44,720 nucleotides of DNA, taken from assembly GCA_028818775.1 (NCBI GenBank), contig JAPPNE010000167.1, positions 1-44,720 of the forward strand. Direction: 5' to 3'. The notes under the pieces are model-generated. The model was not told the DNA's origin. It did no database searches and saw only the letters and a list, made by a program, of their open reading frames with translations. Of the stretch, positions 16,385 to 25,428 are shown piece after piece (the first letter of the stretch is position 1; each line of letters opens with the position of its first letter). The translations under genes and the position numbers were made by a program. Source of the stretch: Deltaproteobacteria bacterium. GTDB taxonomy: Bacteria; Desulfobacterota; Binatia; UBA9968; JAJDTQ01.

Positions 16385-17305
16385 ATGCAAGTCACACGGC
16401 TACGGGTGCTTTACGGGGTTCTCGGCGAGGGGAGTGAACGCGTGGCGCGCGACCCCACCGGGTATCTGGGGATCGAGCAGGGGATCTACCGGCGCCACGG
16501 GCTGGAGCTGGCCTGGGACCACGTGCAGGGGACGGAGGAGCGCAACCAGGCGCTGGCGGACGGCGATGCCGACCTGTCCCTCGTCATCGGGCGCGCGTCG
16601 CTCCAGCATTTCCTGCGCACCGGGGCCACGCGGCTAGTCGGCTCGTGCATGAACAGCAGCCCCTACGTGCTGATGGCCCCGGCCGGGATACGCGAGCTCC
16701 CACACCTTGAGGGCAAGGTGCTGGCATGCCGCCGCGTCATCGCCGAGACGGCGCCCTTGGCCGAGACGTTTCGAAGTCTCGGCCGCCTTGAACTGGGAGC
16801 CGACCTGGGCCTCGATACGGTGGACACCGATCAGCACGCGCTGGATCGGCTCACGGAGGGGTCCGCGGGCGCGGCGCTGTTGCCGCGGCCTTTCGACTTC
16901 GTCGCGCGCGAACGGGGCTTCCTGCCGCTCGCCGGCTGGCCGGTGGTGGCGGACGATCCCATGCCCATTACCGTCGAAACGATGGCCGTGCGGCTGAGCG
17001 AGAAAGGCGGCATCATCGCGGCGTTCCTGGCCGCGCACCGGGAGGCGGTCCGCTATCTCCAGGGGCATCGGAGCGAGACCCTCGCGATGCTCGGCCGGGT
17101 GTTCGGCTATGCGCCCGATCTCGCGGCCGTGCTCTACGATGAGTACCTCGTGTTGCTGGACCCGCGTCTGACCGTCGACCTCCCGCAGGTGGAGAGACTT
17201 GTGCGCCTGACCGCGCCTGACGCGGGCGTCGGCGTGTCCGAGCTGGCGTCGCGCTGGCTCGTGCCGGGAGCGGCCAGCCCCGAGGCGCCAGTCGCCGGCG
17301 CCTGA
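16385..17305 (+). CDS. NMT1/THI5-like substrate-binding-fold protein without signal peptide
   Basis: Predicted protein of 306 residues from the ATG at 16385, preceded by GGAGACGGG; upstream in-frame ATGs at 16337 and 16370 are less likely. YLGIEQGIYRRHGLELAW, then GDADLSLVIGRASLQHFLRTG and MNSSPYVLMAP, match the periplasmic-binding-protein-like NMT1/SsuA fold. No signal peptide or lipobox is visible, so it is probably cytoplasmic, unlike transporter-linked members. It may be an enzyme-like homologue (4,5-dihydroxyphthalate decarboxylase and THI5 share this fold) or a ligand sensor. The EamA transporter gene begins 7 bases after its stop, so the two are co-transcribed. Confidence 0.78.
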   Translation: MQVTRLRVLYGVLGEGSERVARDPTGYLGIEQGIYRRHGLELAWDHVQGTEERNQALADGDADLSLVIGRASLQHFLRTGATRLVGSCMNSSPYVLMAPAGIRELPHLEGKVLACRRVIAETAPLAETFRSLGRLELGADLGLDTVDTDQHALDRLTEGSAGAALLPRPFDFVARERGFLPLAGWPVVADDPMPITVETMAVRLSEKGGIIAAFLAAHREAVRYLQGHRSETLAMLGRVFGYAPDLAAVLYDEYLVLLDPRLTVDLPQVERLVRLTAPDAGVGVSELASRWLVPGAASPEAPVAGA

Positions 17306-17312
17306 GCGCCCG

Positions 17313-18182
17313 ATGCTCCCCGAGCTTGTCGCGGTCGTTGCGGCCGCCATGTATGCCGTGAGTTTCATCGTCGCGCGCCGGGGCCTGCTCTACTCCACCC
17401 CCGCCACCGTGACGGCATTCTCCATGGTGTTCCAGGCCGGGATCTTCAGCGTGGCGGTGGCGGTTCGGGGGATGCCCGACTTCAGTTGGTACGCGGTGGC
17501 GCTGATGGTCGCCGCCGGCAGCCTGCAGCCCTTCGTGCGCCAGTTGACCTATCGAGGCATGCAGACCATCGGCGCCGCCCGGAGCGGCTCGCTTCGGGCC
17601 ACTCACCCCTTCTGGGCCGGCATCATCGCGATCTCGTTGCTGGGGGAAGAGCTGACGCTGCCCGTGTTCCTCGGCAACGTGACGGTCGTCGCCGGTATCG
17701 CGGCCATTTCGCGGGAGGGCGCCAAGACCACCGACGAGAGAGCAGAGAGCCCCGGGTGGTACGTCCTCGTACCCCTGGCCGCCGCGGTCATGGCGGGCAT
17801 CGCCTTTCCCTTGCGGCGGGCCGCGCTGACCCTGACCCCCGAGCCGGTCTTCTTCACCGCCGTCACCGGCACGGTGGGCTTGGCCCTGCTGGGAATCACC
17901 CAGGCCGTGCCGGGGCTGGCGCAACGCTACGTCTGGGACCGGCGGGCGTTCTGGGCCTTTGTCACGGCGGGGCTCTTCGAGGGCGTCTCCGCCGGCGGCA
18001 TCCTCTACGCCCTCAACGCCGGCGAGGTCATCGTCATCGCCCCCATCACCGCCACCCTCCCCATGTGGATCCTCCTGGGCACCGTCATCTTCCTCCGGGA
18101 CATGGAGCGAGTGACCCGCGCCACCGTGCTCGGGACGGTGCTGGTGGTGACGGGGATCATCCTGGTGTCGGTGGCGCGTTGA
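17313..18182 (+). CDS. EamA/DMT superfamily transporter
   Basis: Predicted integral membrane protein of 289 residues, with about ten hydrophobic segments in two similar halves (start LPELVAVVAAAMYAVSFIVA; second half begins near WYVLVPLAAAVMAGIAFPLR). This is the drug/metabolite transporter layout, and the length is typical. The conserved end GTVLVVTGIILVSVA is an EamA hallmark. Substrates of this family range from amino acids to cofactors and cannot be told here. It is coupled to the upstream NMT1-like gene with only 7 bases between them, so the two may handle the same small molecule. Confidence 0.9.
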   Translation: MLPELVAVVAAAMYAVSFIVARRGLLYSTPATVTAFSMVFQAGIFSVAVAVRGMPDFSWYAVALMVAAGSLQPFVRQLTYRGMQTIGAARSGSLRATHPFWAGIIAISLLGEELTLPVFLGNVTVVAGIAAISREGAKTTDERAESPGWYVLVPLAAAVMAGIAFPLRRAALTLTPEPVFFTAVTGTVGLALLGITQAVPGLAQRYVWDRRAFWAFVTAGLFEGVSAGGILYALNAGEVIVIAPITATLPMWILLGTVIFLRDMERVTRATVLGTVLVVTGIILVSVAR

Positions 18183-18191
18183 CGCCAACCG

Positions 18192-20309
18192 TCACGGCCG
18201 CGCCAGCTCGAAGTCGATCTCCCCCTGAAACAGCTTCACCCGCGACACACGGACCGTGACCGGGTCGCCCATGCGGAAGCTGCGGCCGTGGTTCTGGCCC
18301 TTGATGAGGTGGGCGGTGTCGTAATAGCGGTAGAAGTCGTCCTCCAGGGACTTGAGGCTCACCAGTCCTTCCACGAACCAGCGGTCCAGCTCGACGAAGA
18401 AGCCGAAGTTGGTGAGGTCGGTGATGACGCCGGTGTGTTCCTGGCCGATCTTGTCGGTCATGAACTGGGCCTTCTTGAGGTCCACCATCTCGCGCTCGGC
18501 GTCCATGGCCAGGCGCTCGCGCCGGGAGCTGTGGTCGGCGGCCTCGCGCAGGTAGGCGTCGAGGTCTTCGCGGGTGCCGGCATCGAGCTTGGGGCCGGCG
18601 GCGCGGTCCAGGAGCCGGTGGACCATGAGGTCGGGGTAGCGGCGGATGGGCGAGGTGAAGTGCAGGTAGGCGTCTGACGCCAGGCCGAAGTGGCCGGTGT
18701 TCTCCCGGTCGTAGAAGGCCTGCTTCATGGAACGCAGCAGCATGCGGTTCAGCACGCGTTCCTCGGGCTTGCCGCGGCACGCTTCCAGCACGCGCTGAAG
18801 CTCCCCGGACGAGATCTTCTCCTCGCTCCGGTGGAGCCGGTATCCGAGGGTGGAAAGGAACGGGCCTATGGCGTCCAGGGTGTCCTCGTCGGGTCCTTCG
18901 TGCACGCGGTACACGCACGGGAACTTCCGCTTCCGCAAGTGGCCGGCCACGGCTTCGTTGGCCGCGATCATGAATTCCTCGATCATGCGGTGGGCGATGG
19001 TGCGTTCGGCGCGCCGGATGTCGACGGGCACGTTGTCGTCGCCCAGCACGATCTCCGTCTCCGGCAGCTCGAAGTCGAGGCTCCCGCGGGCGCGCCGCCG
19101 GTCCATGAGGAGGCGCGTCAATTCCTCCATGGCGCGCAGGGAGTCCATCAGCGCCGGGTACTTCGCGCTGGCGGCGGCGTCCCGGTCCACCAGCATGCGC
19201 GCCACCTGGGTGTAGGTGAGCCGGGCCGCGCTGCGGATCACCGACGGGAAGATCTCCACCCGTTCGACTGCGCCCCGGCGGTCGATCTGCAAGAGCGCCG
19301 TGCGCGTGAGCCGGTCCACCCCCGGCTTGAGGCTGCAGATGCCGGTGGACAGCGCCGGCGGCAGCATGGGTAGGGCGCGGTCCGGGAAGTACACGCTGGT
19401 GCCGCGTTCATAAGCCTCGGCGTCGAGAACGGAGTCCCGCGGCACGTAGTGGGCCACGTCGGCGATGGAGACGTAGAGTGCGTAGCCGTCGTCGGCGGTG
19501 CGCTCCAGGCCGACGGCGTCGTCGAAGTCGCGCGCGGTCTCGCCGTCCACGGTGAAGGTGGTGAGGCCGCGCAGGTCGCGGCGTCCGGCTGGGCTCCGCG
19601 GGACACCGGCCGCGGCGTGGCGCCCGGCCTCCTCAAGGGCTTCGTCCGGGAAGTCCTCGGGCCAGCCGTAGCGGAAGATCACCGCCCGGGCCTGGACCTC
19701 GGGGTCGTCGGGCGCCCCCAGCACTCGTTCCAGACGCGCTTCGGCGGGCGTGTAGCCGCCGCCGTAGCGGGTCATCTCCACCGCCGCCACCTGGCCGGGC
19801 TCGAGCGGTCCGGGCGCCTTCAGCGGGATGGCGGGCGCCACACGCGGGTCCATGGGCACCACCACGGTACGGTCGCCCTCGGTCTGCACGACGCCCACCA
19901 GGCGCCGCTGGCCTCGCTCCAGGACCTCGACGACGTGTCCCTGGCTGTCGCCGTGGCGCTTCTTCTCCGGGCGCACCAGCACCCGGTCGCCGTGCATCAC
20001 CCGGCGCATCTCCCTGCGGCTGAGGTAGATGTCCTCCATGCCCTTCTGGTCCGGCACGACGAAGCCGAAGCCGTCCGGATGCCCCTGCACCACGCCCGAC
20101 ACGAGGCTCGCGGCCTTGGCCAGGGTGTAGTGGTTCTTGTGGAGGCGGATGACGGTGCGTTCGTGGACCAATTCCTTGAGGGCGTCCGCCACCGCTTCCC
20201 TTGACGCCTTGCCGAAGCCCTTGCGGATCTCGCGCAGGCTGAAGCGATGGCCCGGCTTGGCCCGCATCAGCGAGAGCACGCGGGGTTTGAGGTCGGTGGG
20301 ACCGCTCAT
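18192..20309 (-). CDS. rnr: ribonuclease R
   Basis: Predicted protein of 705 residues; the ATG at 20309 has GAGGG upstream. Domains in order: N-terminal winged helix (1-65), cold-shock-like OB domains (about 70-210), the RNB catalytic domain with the acidic motif ARDFDDAV near 259-266, and a C-terminal S1 domain ending VTVRVSRVKLFQGEIDFEL. RNase R is a processive 3'-5' exoribonuclease that degrades structured RNA. The basic C-terminal tail of the E. coli enzyme is missing, as in many short RNase R proteins. The upstream DUF4911 gene stops 4 bases before this start, so they form one unit. Confidence 0.95.
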   Translation of the reverse strand: MSGPTDLKPRVLSLMRAKPGHRFSLREIRKGFGKASREAVADALKELVHERTVIRLHKNHYTLAKAASLVSGVVQGHPDGFGFVVPDQKGMEDIYLSRREMRRVMHGDRVLVRPEKKRHGDSQGHVVEVLERGQRRLVGVVQTEGDRTVVVPMDPRVAPAIPLKAPGPLEPGQVAAVEMTRYGGGYTPAEARLERVLGAPDDPEVQARAVIFRYGWPEDFPDEALEEAGRHAAAGVPRSPAGRRDLRGLTTFTVDGETARDFDDAVGLERTADDGYALYVSIADVAHYVPRDSVLDAEAYERGTSVYFPDRALPMLPPALSTGICSLKPGVDRLTRTALLQIDRRGAVERVEIFPSVIRSAARLTYTQVARMLVDRDAAASAKYPALMDSLRAMEELTRLLMDRRRARGSLDFELPETEIVLGDDNVPVDIRRAERTIAHRMIEEFMIAANEAVAGHLRKRKFPCVYRVHEGPDEDTLDAIGPFLSTLGYRLHRSEEKISSGELQRVLEACRGKPEERVLNRMLLRSMKQAFYDRENTGHFGLASDAYLHFTSPIRRYPDLMVHRLLDRAAGPKLDAGTREDLDAYLREAADHSSRRERLAMDAEREMVDLKKAQFMTDKIGQEHTGVITDLTNFGFFVELDRWFVEGLVSLKSLEDDFYRYYDTAHLIKGQNHGRSFRMGDPVTVRVSRVKLFQGEIDFELARP

Positions 20310-20313
20310 TCCC

Positions 20314-20601
20314 TCAGGCTTCTTCGTCGCCGTCAGGCTCCAACGCGGCAAGCTCGCCCAGGAGCCAGTCGTCACCGAGACCGGCGGGCCGGGGAATCTC
20401 CTCCAGCGGGACTTCTCCGGAAAGTGCCTCGATCACGTCGCGCGCCAGCGGGAGCGAATCCTCCAGCACGAGCAGCACGATGACGGCCTCGCGCGGGTCC
20501 ACGGTGCGGATGATGCCGAGCAGTTCGTAGGACTCCACGATGAACTTGATGTAGGCGATGTCTTGCCGGCGCACCCGGAGGTAGAGTTCGTGGACGTCCA
20601 T
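20314..20601 (-). CDS. DUF4911 domain protein
   Basis: Predicted protein of 95 residues starting at 20601. The pattern VHELYLRVRRQDIAYIKFIV, ESYELLGIIRTVDP, then VLLVLED matches DUF4911, a small family seen mainly in Deltaproteobacteria-like genomes. It ends in an acidic tail (LEPDGDEEA). The function is unknown. The 4-base gap to rnr suggests translation coupled to RNase R and possibly a role in RNA turnover, which is inference from position only. Confidence 0.75.
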   Translation of the reverse strand: MDVHELYLRVRRQDIAYIKFIVESYELLGIIRTVDPREAVIVLLVLEDSLPLARDVIEALSGEVPLEEIPRPAGLGDDWLLGELAALEPDGDEEA

Positions 20602-20663
20602 GTCTGCGGCCCGCGGTGCAATGAAGGGATGAGCGTGGCGCGGCGCCAAGGCGCTCGCCGGCG

Positions 20664-23294
20664 TCAACGGAGCAGTTCCATGAAGCCCCGCCCAATGCGC
20701 TTCCACAGGTTGCCGCCGTCGTCTTCGGCCCGTGGCGGCCGCTCCTCCGCGAGCTTGTTGTACATGTAGCGCACGAGTTGCGGCACGTCGGGTTGGATGG
20801 TGATGTCGGGGATGCGGCCCGCGAGCCGGAAGGGCAGACTGATTCCCTCGGCGTCGAAGAGATAGCGTACGTTGCGGTAGCGGCCGCTCAGGTCGCGGGA
20901 AAACGCCGGCGACAGCACGAGGGTCGCCAGAAGTTCCACTTGCCCGTCCGGGTTCAGCGAGCCTTTGCCCACGATGCTGTAGTCGCCCGAGACCAGCCGC
21001 ATGTCGTCGCTGCGGACCTTGCCCTGGCGGATGGTGAAGCGGCCGGCGACGCTCTCGAAGGAAGTCCGGTCGTCGCGTACCAGGGAGAGGAAGGCGGGGC
21101 CGGCCGCGTCGATGCGGTCGATCCCTTCCACGGCGTCGAGCGTCGCGAGAACCCCACGGACCGGGTTGAAGTTGCCGAGGACGCCCTTGTCCAGGGTCAT
21201 TCGGCCCTGTCCGTCCAGGTTCCGGACGAGAGACGGCCAGTCCGTGCCCGTGCTGTGGAAACGGCCTTCGAGACTCACGTTTCCGTTGATTGAATCCGCG
21301 GGATAGTGGGGAAAGAGCGCGAGCAGTCCGTTGGCGTCCAAACCCTCCGCGGCGGGCTGCAGCTCGACGTCGAAGCCCCGGCCGTTCCGGCTCGTGACGG
21401 TGCCATGGCCGTAAACCGCGCCACCCAAGGTCTCGACGGCAAGCCGTCGCACGGTCAAGGAGCCGCGGGTCCAGTGCACGAGGCTCTGCAGGTTCTGATA
21501 GGTGGAGCCGCCGACCTGGCCGCTGGCGGAGGCCAGGTAGCCTCGCACGGAGGCAATGCCTTCGTGCAGTTGGGCGGAGCCCTCGTGAACGACGTCGCTG
21601 AAGGAGTGCGCCCGATGCGCGGAGTCGCCGGTCACGTCGCCGAGGTTCAGGAGGTCGGAGTGGAGGCTGTAGTGCAGCGTGGGTCGGCTCAGGTTGACCA
21701 GCAACCCGCGCAGCCGCAGGTCCGACAGGCCCGAGCGCAACCGCAGGTCGCGTATCTCGATCTCGTCGCCGCGGAATACGAGCTCTCCCTGGAGCCCTTG
21801 CACGTTCCTGTTCGTGCCGGGCGGGCCGATGATGCGGGCGTCGGCCAGGCTCACGTTGCCGCGGAGAGTCGGCGGTTCGGTGCGCGGCCCCGACCGGTGC
21901 CCCAGCGCCAGCCGGACGCTCACGGACCCGTCGAGCTGGTAGTCCTTGGCCGCCGGGACGATTCCTTGCCATCCTGCCAGCGGCACGTCATCGGCCTGAA
22001 CACGGAGTTGAACGAGGTGTTCCGGTTGTTGGACGATGACACCGGAGAACGGCACCTTGGCGTTGTGAAGCCGGGCTTCGGCTTCGTGGATCACCATGCG
22101 GTCCGGGCGAGCCCGCAAATTCATGGCCAGACGGGCCGAAACTCCCGGCGCCTTGAGGAACCAGTCGCCGTACTGGATGGTGTGGTCGTCCGCATCCATG
22201 GTGACCCGGATCCTCAGATCGTCCAGCGGTCCCTCCAGCGCGTTGGCCATGCGGATGGGCTCGTGGACTCTCAACCCCGCCGGCACCATTTGTTCCACCC
22301 AGGGCAGTTGTCTGAGTTGGTCGAGCTGGACGGGTCCCAGGTCCAACTCGCCCTTGGCCATGGCGCGGTTCCATGGCGACCCTCCGGAGAAGTCCACTTC
22401 GCCGGTCAGGCGGGCGTTGTCGGCCGGGGCGCCGAACAAGGCGCCCGTGATCTCCATCCCGGATACGCGCGGACGGTCGATCCGGCCCGTCACCCTCGCG
22501 CTGACGGTCAAGGGGCCAGAGGGGCGGAGGTAGGCCGGGAAGTGCGCTTCCAGGAACGTCCAGGCACGCGACACCAGGGTTTGCGGCAGCGACGCGGCGC
22601 GAACCTCCAGGTCCACCTCGTTCCGGCTCCACTCCGACAAGGGCGCCGCCGTGCCCACGGTGCCGGCCACGGAGAACGGGCGCGTGCCGTCCTCGGACAG
22701 CGCGCCGGATACCTCGACGCGGATGCGCTGTCCCCGCTGCCATTGGAGCGTTGCCGTCAGGTCCCGCAGGCGCAGTTCCTCGGCCTTCTCGGAGGAACGG
22801 TCCACCAGGTAGAGCTTGGCGCCCTGGGCATGAACCGCCGCACCGTTGGCGTGGGCCGACTTGAAACCAGCCTTGAGCGGCTGCGCGGGCGCGAGGATGT
22901 TGACGTCGCCGTACTCGTTGCGGATGAGCTGGATTTCCGGCCGGTCGAGGACCACGTCGGAAACGGTGGGCGCGCCAGTCAGGAGCGACAGCCAGCCGAG
23001 GGAGAAGGTGAGCTCGTGCGCGCGGATCAGGGGTGTGGCGGCGAACCGTGGATCGTCGGCAACGCGCAGGTCCGTGACCGTGATGCCCAGGCTTCCCGGG
23101 CGCCGGAACAACCGCAGCCGGACGGATTCAAACGCCACCGCGCGGCCGACGGCGTTTTCGATCTCCCGGCGTATGGATTCCTTGCGGTTTTCCAGGAAGG
23201 CTTCCTGTCCCACCACCGCCGCCACGCCCAGCATCGTCGCGAGGGACAGGAAGATCAGCAGTCTGGATGCCTTGCTTCTCATGCGACGCAGCAT
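20664..23294 (-). CDS. AsmA-like / YhdP-type envelope protein
   Basis: Predicted protein of 876 residues (an in-frame ATG at 23282 is also possible). One N-terminal membrane anchor (LLIFLSLATMLGVAAVVGQE) is followed by a long beta-rich periplasmic region. The start ENAVGRAVAFESVRLRLF..GSLGITVTDLRVADDPRF is AsmA-like, and the C-terminal module (RLVSGDYSIVGKGSLNPDGQVELLATLVLSP, then AGRIPDITIQPD) is the AsmA C-terminal repeat. Proteins of this type form hydrophobic grooves that carry phospholipid between inner and outer membranes, so the host is probably diderm. It lies 62 bases upstream of DUF4911-rnr on the same strand. Confidence 0.85.
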   Translation of the reverse strand: MLRRMRSKASRLLIFLSLATMLGVAAVVGQEAFLENRKESIRREIENAVGRAVAFESVRLRLFRRPGSLGITVTDLRVADDPRFAATPLIRAHELTFSLGWLSLLTGAPTVSDVVLDRPEIQLIRNEYGDVNILAPAQPLKAGFKSAHANGAAVHAQGAKLYLVDRSSEKAEELRLRDLTATLQWQRGQRIRVEVSGALSEDGTRPFSVAGTVGTAAPLSEWSRNEVDLEVRAASLPQTLVSRAWTFLEAHFPAYLRPSGPLTVSARVTGRIDRPRVSGMEITGALFGAPADNARLTGEVDFSGGSPWNRAMAKGELDLGPVQLDQLRQLPWVEQMVPAGLRVHEPIRMANALEGPLDDLRIRVTMDADDHTIQYGDWFLKAPGVSARLAMNLRARPDRMVIHEAEARLHNAKVPFSGVIVQQPEHLVQLRVQADDVPLAGWQGIVPAAKDYQLDGSVSVRLALGHRSGPRTEPPTLRGNVSLADARIIGPPGTNRNVQGLQGELVFRGDEIEIRDLRLRSGLSDLRLRGLLVNLSRPTLHYSLHSDLLNLGDVTGDSAHRAHSFSDVVHEGSAQLHEGIASVRGYLASASGQVGGSTYQNLQSLVHWTRGSLTVRRLAVETLGGAVYGHGTVTSRNGRGFDVELQPAAEGLDANGLLALFPHYPADSINGNVSLEGRFHSTGTDWPSLVRNLDGQGRMTLDKGVLGNFNPVRGVLATLDAVEGIDRIDAAGPAFLSLVRDDRTSFESVAGRFTIRQGKVRSDDMRLVSGDYSIVGKGSLNPDGQVELLATLVLSPAFSRDLSGRYRNVRYLFDAEGISLPFRLAGRIPDITIQPDVPQLVRYMYNKLAEERPPRAEDDGGNLWKRIGRGFMELLR

Positions 23295-23352
23295 CCCGGC
23301 CTTGCCGCAGGACGATCCCCTCTTTTGTCCCGGCAGCCCGGCCTCGAAAAAT

Positions 23353-23380
23353 TATTCCCGATACGGGAATACTGTTCCCG
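23353..23380. promoter_or_regulatory. three-armed inverted repeat, candidate operator
   Basis: TATTCCCG (23353-23360), a 3-base spacer and CGGGAATA (23364-23371) form a perfect 8-bp inverted repeat. The right arm pairs again with TTCCCG at 23375-23380 across 5 bases. The cluster lies in the 142-base gap between the thiolase stop and the AsmA-like start, which also holds TTGACC near 23436. It could be the operator of the AsmA-like gene or a 3' structure of the CoA operon. Confidence 0.4.
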
Positions 23381-23436
23381 ATACAGTGATCGGATCGCTT
23401 TCCCTTCAATTCCTATCGGATATTTTTGTCCGCCGG

Positions 23437-24642
23437 TCAAGAGTCCGCGCGTTCCACGATGGTGGCGATGCCCTGGCCCACGCCGATGCACATGGTGGCC
23501 ATGCCGTAGCGGCTGCCGCGTCGCTTCATCTCGTGGATCAACGTGGTCAGGATACGCGCGCCGCTGCAGCCCAGCGGGTGGCCCAGCGCGATGGCGCCGC
23601 CGTTGACGTTGACCTTGTCCGGGTCGATGCCGAGTTCCTGGACGCACGCCAGGGACTGGGACGCGAAGGCCTCGTTCAGCTCCACCAGGTCCAACTGGTC
23701 CGCGGTCAGGCCCGCGCGCTTGAGCGCCTTGCGGCTGGCCGGAATCGGCCCGATGCCCATGAAGGCCGGGTCCACCCCCGCCACCGCCGACGCCACGATG
23801 CGCACCACCGGCCTGAGCTTGAGCGCCTCCGCCCGCTCGCGCGACGCCACCAGCAGCGCCGCGGCCCCGTCGGACAGCGGCGACGAGTTCCCCGCGGTGA
23901 CGGTGCCGTTCCGGACGAAGGCCGGGCGCAGGGCGGCGAGCTGCTCCAGGCTGGTGTCCGGCCGCGGCCCCTCGTCGCGGCCGTGCACCACGGGGTCGCC
24001 GCGCCGTTGCGGCACCGGCACCGGGATGATCTCGTCGTCGAGCCGCCCCGCTTCCTGGGCCGCCACCGCGTTGCGGTGGCTCTTGAGCCCGAACGCGTCC
24101 TGTTGCTCGCGGCCCACCGCGTACTTCTCGGCCACGTTCTCGGCGGTCTCGCCCAGGCTGATGAGTGGGTACATCTCCCCCATGCGCGGGTTCGGAAAAC
24201 GCCACCCGAGCACGCTGTCGTAGACCGTGACCTCGCCGCGTGCGAAGGGCACCGCTCCCTTGGGCATCACCAGCGGCGCACGGGTCATCATCTCGACGCC
24301 GCCGGCCACGAACAGGTCGCCTTCCTCGGCCCCGACGGCGCGCGCGGCCTGGTTGACCGCTTCGAGCCCCGAGCCGCACAGGCGGTTCACGGTGGCGCCG
24401 GGCACCGAGTCGGGAATGCCCGCCAGGAGCGAGGCGTTGCGCGCCACGTTGCGGCAGTCCTCGCCGGCCTGGTTGGTGCAGCCGAGGATCACGTCCTCGA
24501 TGGTCGCCCGGTCGATGCCGTTGCGGGCGATGAGCTTGTCGATGACGTGCGCCGCGAGATCGTCCGGCCGGACGTCCTTGAGGATCCCGCCGTAGCGCCC
24601 CATGGGGGTGCGCGCGGCGTCGATGATGACGGCTTCTGGCAT
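23437..24642 (-). CDS. thiolase (acetyl-CoA acyltransferase, PaaJ/PcaF-like)
   Basis: Predicted protein of 401 residues; GGAAGGGAAACC precedes the ATG at 24642. Catalytic residues are visible: Cys89 in NRLCGSG, His355 in ALGHPLGCSG and Cys385 in MCIGVGQG. The segment DVILGCTNQAGEDCRNVARNASLLAGIP is close to beta-ketoadipyl-CoA thiolases. The enzyme would release acetyl-CoA from a 3-oxoacyl-CoA made by the upstream genes. It is the last gene of the five-gene CoA operon. A general beta-oxidation thiolase is the main alternative. Confidence 0.92.
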   Translation of the reverse strand: MPEAVIIDAARTPMGRYGGILKDVRPDDLAAHVIDKLIARNGIDRATIEDVILGCTNQAGEDCRNVARNASLLAGIPDSVPGATVNRLCGSGLEAVNQAARAVGAEEGDLFVAGGVEMMTRAPLVMPKGAVPFARGEVTVYDSVLGWRFPNPRMGEMYPLISLGETAENVAEKYAVGREQQDAFGLKSHRNAVAAQEAGRLDDEIIPVPVPQRRGDPVVHGRDEGPRPDTSLEQLAALRPAFVRNGTVTAGNSSPLSDGAAALLVASRERAEALKLRPVVRIVASAVAGVDPAFMGIGPIPASRKALKRAGLTADQLDLVELNEAFASQSLACVQELGIDPDKVNVNGGAIALGHPLGCSGARILTTLIHEMKRRGSRYGMATMCIGVGQGIATIVERADS

Positions 24643-24687
24643 GGTTTCCCTTCCCGCGGCGGAGGCCTGGTCCTCCGTCGTGCAATG

Positions 24688-25428
24688 TCAAATTCCGGCT
24701 TCGCCGTGGCGGTAGAACCCGCGGCCCGCGCTTTCGCCGAGGCGGCCGGACGCCACCATCTTCCGCAACAGCGGCGCCGGACGGTAGCGGTCGTCGCCGG
24801 TCTCTTCCAGGAGCCCTTCGAGGACCGCCAGCACCTCGTCGAGGCCGACCTCGTCGGCCCAGCGCAGCGGTCCCTGGGGATAGTTGGTGCCCAGCCGGAG
24901 GGCGACGTCGATCTCCTCGGCGGTGGCGACCCCCTCGTCCAGGCTGCGCGCGGCCTCGTTGATGATCAGGCTCAGGATGCGCGGGAACACGAGGCCCGGC
25001 GCGTCCTTGACGACGGCGCTCTCCTTGCCCAGGCCTTCCACCAGGGCGCCGGCCGCCGCCATGGCCTCGTCGCCGGTGTCGAGTCCGCGCGCCAGCTCGA
25101 TGACGTTGCGGCGCGCCAGCGGATGGAAGGTAGCGAAGCCGACGACCCGCTCCGGCCGGCGGCTCCAGGAGGCCAGCGTCGTGGTGGACCAGCGGATGCA
25201 GGAGCTGAGCACGAGCGCGGCTCCCGGCGCGGCCGCGTCGATCGCCTCCACCAGCCGCCGCTTCTCCTCGCTCCCGTGGGCGAGCGTGTCGACGACGACG
25301 TCGGTCGCCGGGTCCACCGCGTCCGGGCCGGCGCACCGTGCCGCGTTCAGGCCTTTGTCCAGGGCGAGCCGGAGCAGGTCCTCCGCCAGGCGGTTGCCGC
25401 CGAGGATGGCAACGCTACTTGGACTCAT
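24688..25428 (-). CDS. second-half domain of PaaH-type 3-hydroxyacyl-CoA dehydrogenase as a separate gene
   Basis: Predicted protein of 246 residues. Residues 1-115 are a degenerate Rossmann-like region ([39 protein letters not shown]), and 130-240 are a 3HCDH C-terminal domain ([46 protein letters not shown]). This is the order found in the C-terminal half of two-repeat PaaH/PaaC dehydrogenases. The start lies inside the end of the upstream dehydrogenase gene (14-base overlap in another frame). No intact GxGxxG is present (GGNRLA instead), so this half probably supports the partner rather than binding NAD itself. Confidence 0.78.
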   Translation of the reverse strand: MSPSSVAILGGNRLAEDLLRLALDKGLNAARCAGPDAVDPATDVVVDTLAHGSEEKRRLVEAIDAAAPGAALVLSSCIRWSTTTLASWSRRPERVVGFATFHPLARRNVIELARGLDTGDEAMAAAGALVEGLGKESAVVKDAPGLVFPRILSLIINEAARSLDEGVATAEEIDVALRLGTNYPQGPLRWADEVGLDEVLAVLEGLLEETGDDRYRPAPLLRKMVASGRLGESAGRGFYRHGEAGI

